A DNA stretch of 64,000 nt from a virus: positions 1 through 64,000 of IMG/VR virus record IMGVR_UViG_3300035698_022838; one strand, written 5' to 3'. The notes below the pieces were generated by a model, which had not been told where the DNA came from, ran no database searches, and was given only the letters and a program-made list of their open reading frames with translations. The first letter of the stretch is position 1. The number at the start of each line of letters is the position of its first letter. Positions 15,713-23,020 of this stretch are shown here, piece by piece. A program made the translations under genes and the position numbers.

Positions 15713-15744
15713 CAAATATAGATAATATTTACGTAATAAAAAAA
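15713..15744 (-). promoter_or_regulatory. Promoter, TTTTTTTATTACG ... TATATTTG type
   Basis: Poly-T/TATTACG, 15 bases, perfect TATATTTG box directly ahead of the phosphoesterase start; overlaps nothing but the end of the clpP gene's 3' flank. Confidence 0.7.
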
Positions 15745-16410
15745 TTATTTTTTCTTTGTTATAACCTCATCGATTATACCATATGCTTTTGCTGCTTCAG
15801 CATTTAACCAAAAATCTCTAGTTGCATCTTCTTTTACTTGTTTTGCATCTTTACCACAATATCCACCAAGTAATTCAAAAAGTAATTCGTTATACTTTTC
15901 GAGCTCATCAATATTAACCTTAGCATCTTGTATATTTCCACTAAACCCACCAGAAGCCTGATGTAACATAACACGAGAGAATCTTAATGAATATCTTTTA
16001 CCTTTGGTTCCTGCACCAAGTAATACAGATCCCATAGAAGCTGCCATTCCTGTATTAACTGTAATAATATCAGATTTAATGTAATCCATTACATCAACCA
16101 TTGATAGACCACATTTGATGTATCCACCAGGACTATCAATGTGCATAGTAATATCTTTTTCATCTACTGAATCCAAGAACATCAACTGTGCTTGTACTAT
16201 TGTTGACATCATATCATCAACTGGACCAGATATCCATAAAAGTCTATCCATCATCAACCTTGAGAATATATCCATTTGAGTAACTCTCATTTCCCTTTCT
16301 TCCAAGATATATGGAGTCATTGAATCTTCAATATGTTGGTTGTAGCGATGCATTGATAGTGAACTTATATTATGTTCACTTTTTGCGTATTTGTTAAATT
16401 CATTTATCAT
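15745..16410 (-). CDS. clpP: ClpP-like serine protease
   Basis: 221 residues. The ClpP catalytic triad is readable: Ser in MAASMGSVLLGAG, His in RVMLHQASGG, Asp in EDATRDFWLNAEAAKAYG. The N-terminal region (ISGPVDDMMSTIVQAQLMFL, ITMHIDSPGGYI) has the ClpP fold signature. ClpP assembles into a self-compartmentalised protease working with Clp ATPases, so the phage enzyme could join or compete with host ClpX/ClpA, or mature virion proteins as in some other phages. It lies among non-structural genes, which favours the first idea. The N-terminus is somewhat extended relative to mature ClpP. Confidence 0.85.
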   Translation of the reverse strand: MINEFNKYAKSEHNISSLSMHRYNQHIEDSMTPYILEEREMRVTQMDIFSRLMMDRLLWISGPVDDMMSTIVQAQLMFLDSVDEKDITMHIDSPGGYIKCGLSMVDVMDYIKSDIITVNTGMAASMGSVLLGAGTKGKRYSLRFSRVMLHQASGGFSGNIQDAKVNIDELEKYNELLFELLGGYCGKDAKQVKEDATRDFWLNAEAAKAYGIIDEVITKKK

Positions 16411-16469
16411 ATTTATTATATGGTATTTTTTATTTTTGATTCGTATTTTTTGGTAAAATTCTCCATTAA

Positions 16470-16580
16470 TTGCCTGACGTTGCCACCTAATACAAACCAG
16501 ATATTATTAAGTATCTGGTTTTAATATGTTTATAGATTAGTAGAGTGACTTAGAATTGCCACCTATTGCCTGAGATTGCC
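16470..16580. repeat. TTGCC-rich short repeats in an intergenic region
   Basis: TTGCCTGACGTTGCCACCTA at 16470-16489 and the related TTGCCACCTATTGCC plus TGAGATTGCC at 16556-16580 contain five TTGCC words in two mirrored arrangements on either side of a terminator hairpin. The 173-base gap (16411-16583) otherwise holds no gene. Confidence 0.5.
16495..16520 (-). terminator. Hairpin terminator after the thioredoxin operon
   Basis: Stem AACCAGATA/TATCTGGTT (9 bp) with an 8-base loop. Short T-tracts occur on both sides, so it may act in both directions; it lies downstream of the minus strand genes 16584-17417. Confidence 0.6.
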
Positions 16581-16583
16581 CGA

Positions 16584-16784
16584 TTATATAATTTGCCAAG
16601 AGATACTTTTCTCTCCCGACATAGCTTTATATTCAGAATACATTCGATGTCTTGCCTTGTCACAATTCTTACATGGTTGTATATAGTGATCTTTTTTGTC
16701 CCACCTATGTCCAACAATCTTACATGGGATACGTTTCATTTTTGTTCCAAATGTAACTGGAAGACCAAATTCATTAAATTTCAT
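16584..16784 (-). CDS. Small zinc-binding protein (DUF1660-like)
   Basis: 66 residues with RIPCKIVGHRWDKKDHY followed by CKNCDKARH, the C...GHxW...CxxC pattern of small prophage/phage proteins. Likely binds one zinc ion. Function unknown. Four bases after the upstream stop. Confidence 0.55.
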   Translation of the reverse strand: MKFNEFGLPVTFGTKMKRIPCKIVGHRWDKKDHYIQPCKNCDKARHRMYSEYKAMSGEKSISWQII

Positions 16785-16788
16785 AAGC

Positions 16789-17115
16789 TTAAATTAAAGA
16801 TCTATTAACTCCTCTATTTGCAACCCCAGAAACTCCAGGGATGCTAGAAAAAACAGTATAAACACTCTTTATAGTGCTATCCCATGGATATGCACTATTC
16901 TCATTAAATCTTTTCATAGGTTTAGCAGAGACTAAACTAACATCACCAAGTCTATTAGCTAACTTGCATCTTATTCTTGCGTTACCGTACTCAGGATGTT
17001 GAAACTCAACATACATAACACCATTTCCATTAGGATTCCATTTAGGTTCGGAAAACTGTGGATTTTCTTCATGTTCGCTAAATAATTCAGTCAAAGTCTC
17101 TATTAAATTTTCCAT
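16789..17115 (-). CDS. Hypothetical protein
   Basis: 108 residues; acidic N-terminal helix (LIETLTELFSEHEE) then a beta-rich part (GVMYVEFQHPEYGNARIRCK) and a Gly/Val/Arg-rich end. No family recognised. Its first base overlaps the stop of the thioredoxin gene, so the two are translated together. Confidence 0.6.
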   Translation of the reverse strand: MENLIETLTELFSEHEENPQFSEPKWNPNGNGVMYVEFQHPEYGNARIRCKLANRLGDVSLVSAKPMKRFNENSAYPWDSTIKSVYTVFSSIPGVSGVANRGVNRSLI

Positions 17116-17417
17116 TATTCTTTTCTATTCTTTTCTATGATTTTAAGCAACTGAGGTTCTGGTATTACACCAGAGATTCGATCAATCTCTTTTTCGTCCT
17201 TCATAAATATCATTGTTGGTATACTACGGATTCCAAATTGCGCTGCTAATTCCTTTGATTCATCAACGTTAACCTTCAAAATTTTCAATTCAGTATCTTT
17301 TTCGTTAATACTATCTAATATTGGTGATAGTGTTTTACATGGGCCACACCAAGGTGCCCAAAAATCAACTATTGTTAAATCTTTATCTATTATTTTTACA
17401 AATTCTAATGCGTCCAT
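17115..17417 (-). CDS. trx: Thioredoxin
   Basis: 100 residues with the thioredoxin fold pattern and active site DFWAPWCGPCKTLSPIL (CGPC at ~residues 24-27), the buried Asp in DLTIVDFW, the cis-proline in IRSIPTMIFMKD and a Gly-rich end ISGVIPEPQ. A cytoplasmic dithiol reductant; in phages it can feed ribonucleotide reductase or serve as a polymerase cofactor. No nrd genes are visible in this window. Confidence 0.93.
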   Translation of the reverse strand: MDALEFVKIIDKDLTIVDFWAPWCGPCKTLSPILDSINEKDTELKILKVNVDESKELAAQFGIRSIPTMIFMKDEKEIDRISGVIPEPQLLKIIEKNRKE

Positions 17418-17465
17418 AATTTATTATTTTAAATAGTTATAGTATTGATTTACGGATTAATTTCA

Positions 17466-17786
17466 CTATCCAACGATAGTTTGTACCATATCTGGATTTT
17501 TTCTATAAATCAAATGAGGATCTGGTGTCATAACAACTGATATTCCATCAGATAGTGTATGTAAACTAGTAATATATTCTTCAACAGCATCTTTTAAACT
17601 TGTTGATATAGAAAGTTTTGACATAATATCATCAGCTATCTGCCCTATTGACTCTTCAAACTTAGCAGAATCATGAAAATTAAAATATTTTTCATATTTC
17701 TTTACAAAAGCCCTTATCATCGATTGCTGTTCTTCTGATAAAGAAGCTTCGTCTATAAAATCATCAAACTCCAAAAGTATTCTCAT
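17466..17786 (-). CDS. Unknown protein with capsid-targeting-like N-terminus
   Basis: 106 residues starting MRILLEFDDFIDE|A, where F7-x-x-F10 and I11-x-E13 fit the shared tag. The remainder is helical (EEQQSMIRAFVKKYEKYF, ADDIMSKLSISTSLKDAVEE). No known domain. Inferred internal head protein. Confidence 0.6.
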   Translation of the reverse strand: MRILLEFDDFIDEASLSEEQQSMIRAFVKKYEKYFNFHDSAKFEESIGQIADDIMSKLSISTSLKDAVEEYITSLHTLSDGISVVMTPDPHLIYRKNPDMVQTIVG

Positions 17787-17790
17787 ATAC

Positions 17791-17798
17791 TATATATC
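17791..17798 (-). promoter_or_regulatory. GATATATA box, leaderless spacing
   Basis: GGATATATAGTATATG on the minus strand: the box ends four bases before the ATG at 17786. Confidence 0.4.
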
Positions 17799-17830
17799 CG
17801 GAACATTTTAAAAGAAGACAATATAATATT

Positions 17831-17838
17831 GATATATA
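17831..17838 (+). promoter_or_regulatory. GATATATA box, divergent
   Basis: Plus strand copy 24 bases ahead of the acidic gene at 17863; together with the minus strand box at 17791 it makes a divergent promoter pair within 50 bases. Confidence 0.45.
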
Positions 17839-17862
17839 GATTTATAAATTTAATATAAAATA

Positions 17863-18252
17863 ATGACAGAAAAACTTAACGAAGAAACATTAGATAATCA
17901 GGTTGAAGATGACTTAGATTACACACCGCAAGAAACTGGAATAGAAGAGGCTACACCAACAGTAGATAACTTTGGAGATCATAACAGTGAAGTCGTGGAA
18001 AGCCCCGAAACAACAGCAACTGATACAACTGCAGAAGTTTCTACTGAAGAAACACCTGCTGAAGCTACAATACCTGCTGAAATAGTATCTGATGAACCAG
18101 AAGGTGTAGAACCCGAAGGTGCATATAGTGATGATGACGAGGATGAAACCCATGTTGCAGATGACGATCATGTTGAGGATACCCATCCACAAGAAGAAAC
18201 CCCATCATCATTTAGAGTAATGGGGTATGAAGATTTTATAAAAAATAGTTAA
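17863..18252 (+). CDS. Very acidic protein, possible head core/scaffold component
   Basis: 129 residues dominated by Glu, Asp, Thr, Pro and Ala (e.g. DDDEDETHVADDDHVED), low complexity and probably disordered, ending RVMGYEDFIKNS. The only plus strand gene in a 32-kb minus strand stretch. T4's small acidic core proteins are a possible analogue, but the sequence is too biased for homology. Its C-terminal YEDFI resembles the aromatic core of the tag seen elsewhere. Flanked by divergent promoters and a bidirectional terminator, so it forms its own unit. Confidence 0.6.
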   Translation: MTEKLNEETLDNQVEDDLDYTPQETGIEEATPTVDNFGDHNSEVVESPETTATDTTAEVSTEETPAEATIPAEIVSDEPEGVEPEGAYSDDDEDETHVADDDHVEDTHPQEETPSSFRVMGYEDFIKNS

Positions 18253-18261
18253 TTAACTATT
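18244..18261. terminator. Bidirectional terminator between convergent genes
   Basis: Perfect palindrome AATAGTTAA/TTAACTATT with A-tract upstream and T-tract downstream; it overlaps the stop of the acidic gene and abuts the stop of the convergent gene at 18262. Confidence 0.65.
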
Positions 18262-18444
18262 CTATTTTTTAACACCAGAAGCTCTTCCAAGGTCCTTACG
18301 TATTAATTCACCAACATAATGTGATATAGATACTGGAGGCTCACCTTTGGTAAGAGCTTTTTTTGATATCTTTTTACTTAATTCTCCCAATTCTTCTGTC
18401 GAGAGTAATACCTGAATTTTTTCAGTTTTTCCTTCTTTTCCCAT
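18262..18444 (-). CDS. Ribbon-helix-helix-like small protein
   Basis: 60 residues: basic N-terminus, beta-strand EKIQVLLSTEELGELSKKIS, then a second helix VSISHYVGELIRKDL. This is the pattern of RHH/CopG-type DNA-binding proteins. It might regulate phage or host promoters. Eleven bases after the upstream ATP-grasp gene. Confidence 0.6.
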   Translation of the reverse strand: MGKEGKTEKIQVLLSTEELGELSKKISKKALTKGEPPVSISHYVGELIRKDLGRASGVKK

Positions 18445-18455
18445 TTTATTATAAT

Positions 18456-19898
18456 TTATTTATTTTTCATCATGAATTCAACACCAGAACGTGGATTGCC
18501 TTTAGATTTTTTAGGATCATAATCTGGATCAAAACATTTAGTTACCATAAAAATTTCATTTGAATTGATCATTAATTTCAAATGTTTTATTAGTTTTCTA
18601 TTAAATAAGAATGGTGCAGATTTTTTCCCTCTATCAACAACAGAAACATCAATTGGTAATTTTGTACCATTGAAATCAACATTTAATTTAATAATAGGTC
18701 TTTTTTCGGTTATTCTACTATTATTTGCTCCTGGATAAACAACGACCTCTCTTACTAGCTTATTCTTAAATTTCTTATTGCCAATTTTCCAGTATACATA
18801 TCCATTTTTAACTTTAATCTCATCACAGTGTATAGAAGACGTAAGTCCACCATTTCCGCTGTCTAAAAGACCAACAACTTTACCAATACCTTCAATATCA
18901 ATAACTTCTAGGTATCCAGCTTCGGTTAGTGTATATTTCCAATTTTCCTTGTCAATAAGGAAACCTATAATCTTATTAACAATAGGAGAACCTAAAACTT
19001 TAGATATTCCCTCAACACCTGGTGAAGAGTTTACTTCTAAGAGATAAGGTTTTTTGGTTTTTTTATCTATCATTATATCAACACCACACCAAATACATCC
19101 GACTACGCTTGCAGCTTTTATTGCAATATCTTCAATTTCTTTAGAAATCTTGATTTTTGAAACACTTCCACCTAAAGAATAATTCGTTCTAAAATCATCA
19201 CTTCCTGTAGTTCTTTGCATTAAACCGATTATCTTTCCATTTAAAACATGAATTCGTATATCTGAATCAGAATCTATCATTTCCTGAATAATAACCTCAT
19301 TATCAGGATCTAGTTTTTTAAGTGTTTGGTATACTGATTTGAATGAATTTTGTGACTCGACTATAGAAACCCCGATCCCTCTAGATCCATTTAGAAGTTT
19401 CATTATTATTGGAAACTTACCACCTATTTTTTTAACTATTATATCGAGATCAATATCCTCGTTTGATAATAAAACTGTTCTAGGAACTGGAAGTCCTGCC
19501 CTTTCTAGGTATTCTCCACTAATGTATTTATTAGTACAGATTTGCATCGATTTTAAACTATTAACAATAAAATAACCAGAAGCAGTAAGCTCTTCTACTA
19601 TAGCTTCACTATGTACGCTCTTTATCATTCCTGCTCTGAGTAAAATAGCTGATGTTTCTGGATCTATCTTAACTTTCCCATCAGGAGTTATTATGGTATG
19701 TCCGAGGTCACTTTTCTCCATTTCGGATTCAGTAGTATTAACAAAATGGAATCCAATTTTTCTTTTTTTACATTCTTTTGCTAGCGGTTCACTTATACTA
19801 CCCTTAAATTCACCACCACTAAGCATAATTATTTTTACCTTAGGCTGGTTTTCGGATTCATATAAAAACCCCTTGAAATTTAATACTCGATCGGTCAT
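18456..19898 (-). CDS. RimK-type ATP-grasp ligase fused to a retropepsin-like (RimB/DUF785) domain, tagged
   Basis: 480 residues. Residues 1-14 (MTDRVLNFKGFLYE) are the capsid-targeting-like tag. Residues ~20-310 form a RimK/LysX-type ATP-grasp domain: FPIIMKLLNGSRGIGVSIVE (ATP-binding lysine and Gly loop), EVIIQEMIDSDSDIRIHVLNG, and PYLLEVNSSPGVEGI (metal-binding E and N). Residues ~335-460 match the RimB/DUF785 aspartic protease-like domain: VVGLLDSGNGGLTSSIH in place of the usual DTGA, VREVVVYPG, RPIIKLNV and VSVVDRGKKSAPFLFNR. RimK adds amino acids, often glutamate, to protein C-termini, and RimB-type partners are linked to RimK. Fusing both in a packaged protein suggests modification of host proteins at infection, inferred. 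Confidence 0.8.
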   Translation of the reverse strand: MTDRVLNFKGFLYESENQPKVKIIMLSGGEFKGSISEPLAKECKKRKIGFHFVNTTESEMEKSDLGHTIITPDGKVKIDPETSAILLRAGMIKSVHSEAIVEELTASGYFIVNSLKSMQICTNKYISGEYLERAGLPVPRTVLLSNEDIDLDIIVKKIGGKFPIIMKLLNGSRGIGVSIVESQNSFKSVYQTLKKLDPDNEVIIQEMIDSDSDIRIHVLNGKIIGLMQRTTGSDDFRTNYSLGGSVSKIKISKEIEDIAIKAASVVGCIWCGVDIMIDKKTKKPYLLEVNSSPGVEGISKVLGSPIVNKIIGFLIDKENWKYTLTEAGYLEVIDIEGIGKVVGLLDSGNGGLTSSIHCDEIKVKNGYVYWKIGNKKFKNKLVREVVVYPGANNSRITEKRPIIKLNVDFNGTKLPIDVSVVDRGKKSAPFLFNRKLIKHLKLMINSNEIFMVTKCFDPDYDPKKSKGNPRSGVEFMMKNK

Positions 19899-19930
19899 AT
19901 CGTGTTACGTGAATTATTTTATCTATATAT

Positions 19931-20200
19931 TCACTTACGTTCAGGCATTCCGTATTTTTCGCCCATTTGTGTACAAACCCCCCCAATTTTACGCAACATA
20001 TTCATAGTACCCTCATAATTGTTCTCTGGACTTTCTGTATACCATATATTACCAGCGACTCCTAGCATCACATTTAAAGCTTGCATTGCTGTTCCCATAT
20101 TAAATTCTTCGATCATATCTGGGCGATTTGGGTTCGAGGTTTCTTTTTCCTGATACTCTCTTTCAGTATCAAATGCTTTATAAACTTCTTTTCTTTCCAT
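19931..20200 (-). CDS. Hypothetical protein
   Basis: 89 residues, helical, with YKAFDTEREYQEKE near the start and a Met-rich C-terminal part (TAMQALNVMLGVAGNIWY). No family recognised with confidence. Preceded by one copy of the 45-base terminator/promoter repeat. Confidence 0.55.
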   Translation of the reverse strand: MERKEVYKAFDTEREYQEKETSNPNRPDMIEEFNMGTAMQALNVMLGVAGNIWYTESPENNYEGTMNMLRKIGGVCTQMGEKYGMPERK

Positions 20201-20209
20201 AATTATTTA

Positions 20210-20254
20210 GTTAATGTATATATCTGTTTTATTCTTTACAAAAAAGGCAATCTA
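20210..20254 (-). repeat. 45-base exact repeat, copy 1 (contains GATATATA box)
   Basis: Identical over 45 bases to 41346-41390. It contains GATATATACATTAAC (box at 20217-20224, 16 bases before the ATG at 20200) and half of the terminator seen complete at copy 2. Here the left part is read as the last codons of the membrane protein gene. Confidence 0.9.
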
Positions 20255-20784
20255 TTTCTGTTTTCATACTTGATTTCAGCATCGGTTGGTTTTCCAAATC
20301 CCCAGTCGAATATCGATGTAAAGAATATGCTGACCTTTCCCCAAAGAAAAGCCCAAATATCTCTAAATAAATCAGAGAATATCCAATATACTAAAGAAAT
20401 AGGCCAGATAAACCACCAGCGGAATACATTACCTTTAAGATCTTCTATAGCTCTTTCTCGCTTATATTTATATGATGTATGTTCATCAGTCAATGACTTG
20501 GCTCGTTGCTTCTTTGCATATACGTACGTCTTAAACAAAGCATAAACTAATCCAATACCAAAATAAGCTCCAATATTAGCCCATGAAAAATAAGCTAAAA
20601 CATTAAAGTCACCCCAATAATAGTTTACAATACTAAATATTAAGAATCCAAAGAATGCAATAAATCCATTTTCTTTACTCTCTGCTATGAACAGAAACAT
20701 AAAGAAGATAACTACTGACGTGATAAACCACCAGATACTACCCAATAGGATAAATTGTGGTAATAGGTTTAATAAGTTTTCCAT
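20236..20784 (-). CDS. Polytopic membrane protein
   Basis: 182 residues with about four hydrophobic segments: FILLGSIWWFITSVVIFFMF (res ~11-31), GFIAFFGFLIFSIVNYYWG, ANIGAYFGIGLVYALF, and RWWFIWPISLVYWIFSDLF after a basic loop (KKQRAKSLTDEHTSYKYKRE). No transporter or holin family recognised. Its last codons lie within the 45-base repeat, suggesting the C-terminus was reshaped by recombination. Confidence 0.6.
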   Translation of the reverse strand: MENLLNLLPQFILLGSIWWFITSVVIFFMFLFIAESKENGFIAFFGFLIFSIVNYYWGDFNVLAYFSWANIGAYFGIGLVYALFKTYVYAKKQRAKSLTDEHTSYKYKRERAIEDLKGNVFRWWFIWPISLVYWIFSDLFRDIWAFLWGKVSIFFTSIFDWGFGKPTDAEIKYENRNRLPFL

Positions 20785-20786
20785 AT

Positions 20787-21008
20787 TTATTTTTTTATAA
20801 TATTTTTATGTAATGATTCTATTCTTCTTTTAACTAAATTACTGTTTATAGTTTCGCCACTTTTAAACTTAATTATTAATTCATCAATCCCAATAGATTT
20901 ATCTAGCATAAAACTTTGATAATTATGAGTATTATGCATCATTAAGTATATTAATTCATCACGTTTAATTATCTCTGATTCAAGAAGTTTAATATATTTA
21001 TTATTCAT
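20787..21008 (-). CDS. Small hypothetical protein
   Basis: 73 residues, basic and helical, no motif recognised. Its start overlaps the end of the next upstream gene by eight bases and its stop is two bases from the membrane protein start, so it is part of a tight operon. Confidence 0.55.
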   Translation of the reverse strand: MNNKYIKLLESEIIKRDELIYLMMHNTHNYQSFMLDKSIGIDELIIKFKSGETINSNLVKRRIESLHKNIIKK

Positions 21009-21282
21009 TTATTGATACCCTTTCGTGTGTAGTGTGTGTATCTCCACATTTTGTACATCCGCATTTATTCAGATCCATATATTTTTCCTTATCATACATA
21101 TTCTCTATATACGCAACAAGAGTAGTTGTATGTCCAGTTGAACCGCATTTAGGACATGCTTTATGTTCTTTATCATACCAGTCCATAAATTCTTTGTATT
21201 CCTTAGATGGTCCATCTGTACTTTCTACCATTATATACGGAGCATAAATAATACCTTGTTCGTTATTTTTTAATTTGTCCAT
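21001..21282 (-). CDS. Zinc-ribbon protein
   Basis: 93 residues from the ATG at 21282 (MDKLKNNEQG). It carries ACPKCGSTGHTTT and NKCGCTKCGDTHTTHE, i.e. two CxxC pairs plus His residues, consistent with a zinc ribbon. The longer frame upstream is rejected because it would overlap a small membrane-protein gene. Function unknown. Confidence 0.6.
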   Translation of the reverse strand: MDKLKNNEQGIIYAPYIMVESTDGPSKEYKEFMDWYDKEHKACPKCGSTGHTTTLVAYIENMYDKEKYMDLNKCGCTKCGDTHTTHERVSINE

Positions 21283-21283
21283 T

Positions 21284-21448
21284 TTATTTAGTATTTTGTG
21301 GTAGACTTGAAAATACTGATGCAGCAAATGTTGATATAATTAAAATATCGTACCACGCAGTATTTGGATCAATTCCCATTATTTCAATTAGTATTAAAGC
21401 AATTATCATTTTATATAATGATTTGCTTGCCCATATTACAGTATCCAT
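21284..21448 (-). CDS. Tiny two-helix membrane protein
   Basis: 54 residues read directly: MDTVIWASKSLYK, hydrophobic MIIALILIEIMGI, a short polar loop (DPNTAW), hydrophobic YDILIISTFAASVFSSL, end PQNTK. The ATG overlaps the upstream stop (TAATG) and its stop is one base before the next ATG, which supports real translation. Two short membrane helices recall pinholin-like peptides, but there is no lysis context, so function is open. Confidence 0.6.
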   Translation of the reverse strand: MDTVIWASKSLYKMIIALILIEIMGIDPNTAWYDILIISTFAASVFSSLPQNTK

Positions 21449-21711
21449 TATTTTAATAGGTTTTGTATTTCTATAGCTTCTCTAATCTTTCTTAGTTCTT
21501 TGCACTTCTCATATTCTTCTTCCAATACAAAGAAATCAATAAGTTCCTGTATTCGTTCAAACTTAAAAGCATGACTAAAATACGGATCTACCATAAAACT
21601 TCTTTTTTCTTTAAGAATCATATTATAGGTTTCAGTTAGAAGTTTTTTATAATCCTCATAATCCTCACCATAAATGTCTTCGTACTCGTATTGTTGTTTA
21701 GTGTTTTCCAT
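21448..21711 (-). CDS. Small protein with UVR-like helical motif
   Basis: 87 residues. The C-terminal part IDFFVLEEEYEKCKELRKI resembles the UvrB/UvrC interaction (UVR) motif, a helical hairpin also found in McsA-type proteins. N-terminal part is acidic and Tyr-rich. A protein-protein adaptor is likely. Confidence 0.55.
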   Translation of the reverse strand: MENTKQQYEYEDIYGEDYEDYKKLLTETYNMILKEKRSFMVDPYFSHAFKFERIQELIDFFVLEEEYEKCKELRKIREAIEIQNLLK

Positions 21712-21877
21712 TTATTTTCTTATGTAAATCTTCTAAATATTGCATTGAAATATCTGATCCTATAAGAGCATCGGGCTTATATAAATAAACCCGAAGAAAT
21801 TCCTTATCGTCATTGTATGATTCTCTTATTAATTTTAGTTTTTCAAGTTCAGGAATATATTTCTTATTAAAGCTCAT
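21698..21877 (-). CDS. Small hypothetical protein behind the polymerase piece
   Basis: 59 residues read directly (MSFNKKYIPELEKLKLIRES ...). Its ATG overlaps the polymerase stop (TAATG) and its end runs 14 bases into the next gene. Charged, helical, no motif recognised. The coupling suggests it is translated with the polymerase C-terminal piece. Confidence 0.6.
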   Translation of the reverse strand: MSFNKKYIPELEKLKLIRESYNDDKEFLRVYLYKPDALIGSDISMQYLEDLHKKINGKH

Positions 21878-23019
21878 TAAAATAATATGTTTAACATAAA
21901 TAGGTTTGGACTAATTGGATTATGACCCATTACGACGATAAAGCGATTTATAGGATCCAATATGGTCTTAGTAAATTGCATATCAAAGTCAATTGGTGGA
22001 GCAAATTCATAAGGGAATTTACCTTGTGGATATGCAAAAACATTATTATCTTTGATGCTTTTTGTTTTAACAAAATAATATCTAACTTTGTTTCCACTAC
22101 CTATAAGTGGATATTTATCTTTATATTGTGAACCATTCAATAAAAAATTATGATATCCAGCAGCTCGTACATGTATAGGACAACCTTTACCAACTTCCAA
22201 TGCTGTAGTGTCGTTAACAATACCTTTCTCATAATTATTAAGACCTATTGCTGCAGCTATATTTTCAGGTTCTTGTGCTTTGAAATCGCGTTTGATGATC
22301 TTTAACTCCTGTACAAATTCACGAAGCTGAAATCCTCTACCCTTTTCGAAAATAAATTTAGTAAGATATAATAATTTTTCTCTTACGAAAGATGGTGTTC
22401 CACCTTTGATCATCTCAACCCCAGTGGTCTTAATTGCTGTTAATGGATCACTATGTACACCATCAGAATAAACTATGTTGGTTACATATTTCTTTTTACC
22501 TAAAAAGATTCCATTTATAGAAAGTGTTTCTAGTTCAAAATCTTGATAATTATCGGTTCCCCATTTTTCAGCATAAATATCAAAACATTTCTTTAGATAT
22601 CCAACTAATCTATGTTCATTTATCTGTAGAATTAATTCCTTAGGATCTCCTTCCCAATCACACGAAGCGACAACATCTTGAAAAGTAATATAATTAGAAT
22701 CAGTATCACCGTAAACAACCATTGGTTTATGGATTATACCAACTTTAGTTAACCCAAGTATATCATGTAATTCTTTATCTTTATGCCAGAATTCATGGAA
22801 GTATTTATGTAAAAGCTTCTCTGAATGCTTTATTAAATCCTGACCTTGTAGAGTAACCGCTTCAGCAACTGCAGGATTGAAACAAACAAACCAATTATTC
22901 CCTACCGCTCCATAGATAGAATTCATGGTTAGTTTAATTGCTTGCTCCTCATTCTTTAGTTCATTCTTTATAGCAGTTAAATCTTCTATTTTCTTTTTTA
23001 GTTCTTCCTTTTCTGTCAT
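21877..23019 (-). CDS. 43B: DNA polymerase (T4 gp43-like), C-terminal piece of a split gene
   Basis: 380 residues. It starts with a charged helix (TEKEELKKKIEDLTAIKNEL) then motif B IKLTMNSIYGAVGNNWF, motif C VYGDTDSNYITF, and the thumb region ending in a C-terminal peptide (SPNLFMLNILF) that in T4-type polymerases binds the sliding clamp. The exonuclease domain and motif A are missing; they are on a separate gene at 35803-37203. Together the pieces give about 846 residues, near T4 gp43. The gap lies in the fingers helices. Located one base after the clamp gene. Confidence 0.88.
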   Translation of the reverse strand: MTEKEELKKKIEDLTAIKNELKNEEQAIKLTMNSIYGAVGNNWFVCFNPAVAEAVTLQGQDLIKHSEKLLHKYFHEFWHKDKELHDILGLTKVGIIHKPMVVYGDTDSNYITFQDVVASCDWEGDPKELILQINEHRLVGYLKKCFDIYAEKWGTDNYQDFELETLSINGIFLGKKKYVTNIVYSDGVHSDPLTAIKTTGVEMIKGGTPSFVREKLLYLTKFIFEKGRGFQLREFVQELKIIKRDFKAQEPENIAAAIGLNNYEKGIVNDTTALEVGKGCPIHVRAAGYHNFLLNGSQYKDKYPLIGSGNKVRYYFVKTKSIKDNNVFAYPQGKFPYEFAPPIDFDMQFTKTILDPINRFIVVMGHNPISPNLFMLNILF

Positions 23020-23020
23020 G

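Noticed and set aside
15745-16410. ClpP-like gene as the prohead protease that cuts the tags
   Set aside because: It sits among non-structural genes and T4 CTS processing uses the unrelated gp21; no evidence either way, so not claimed.
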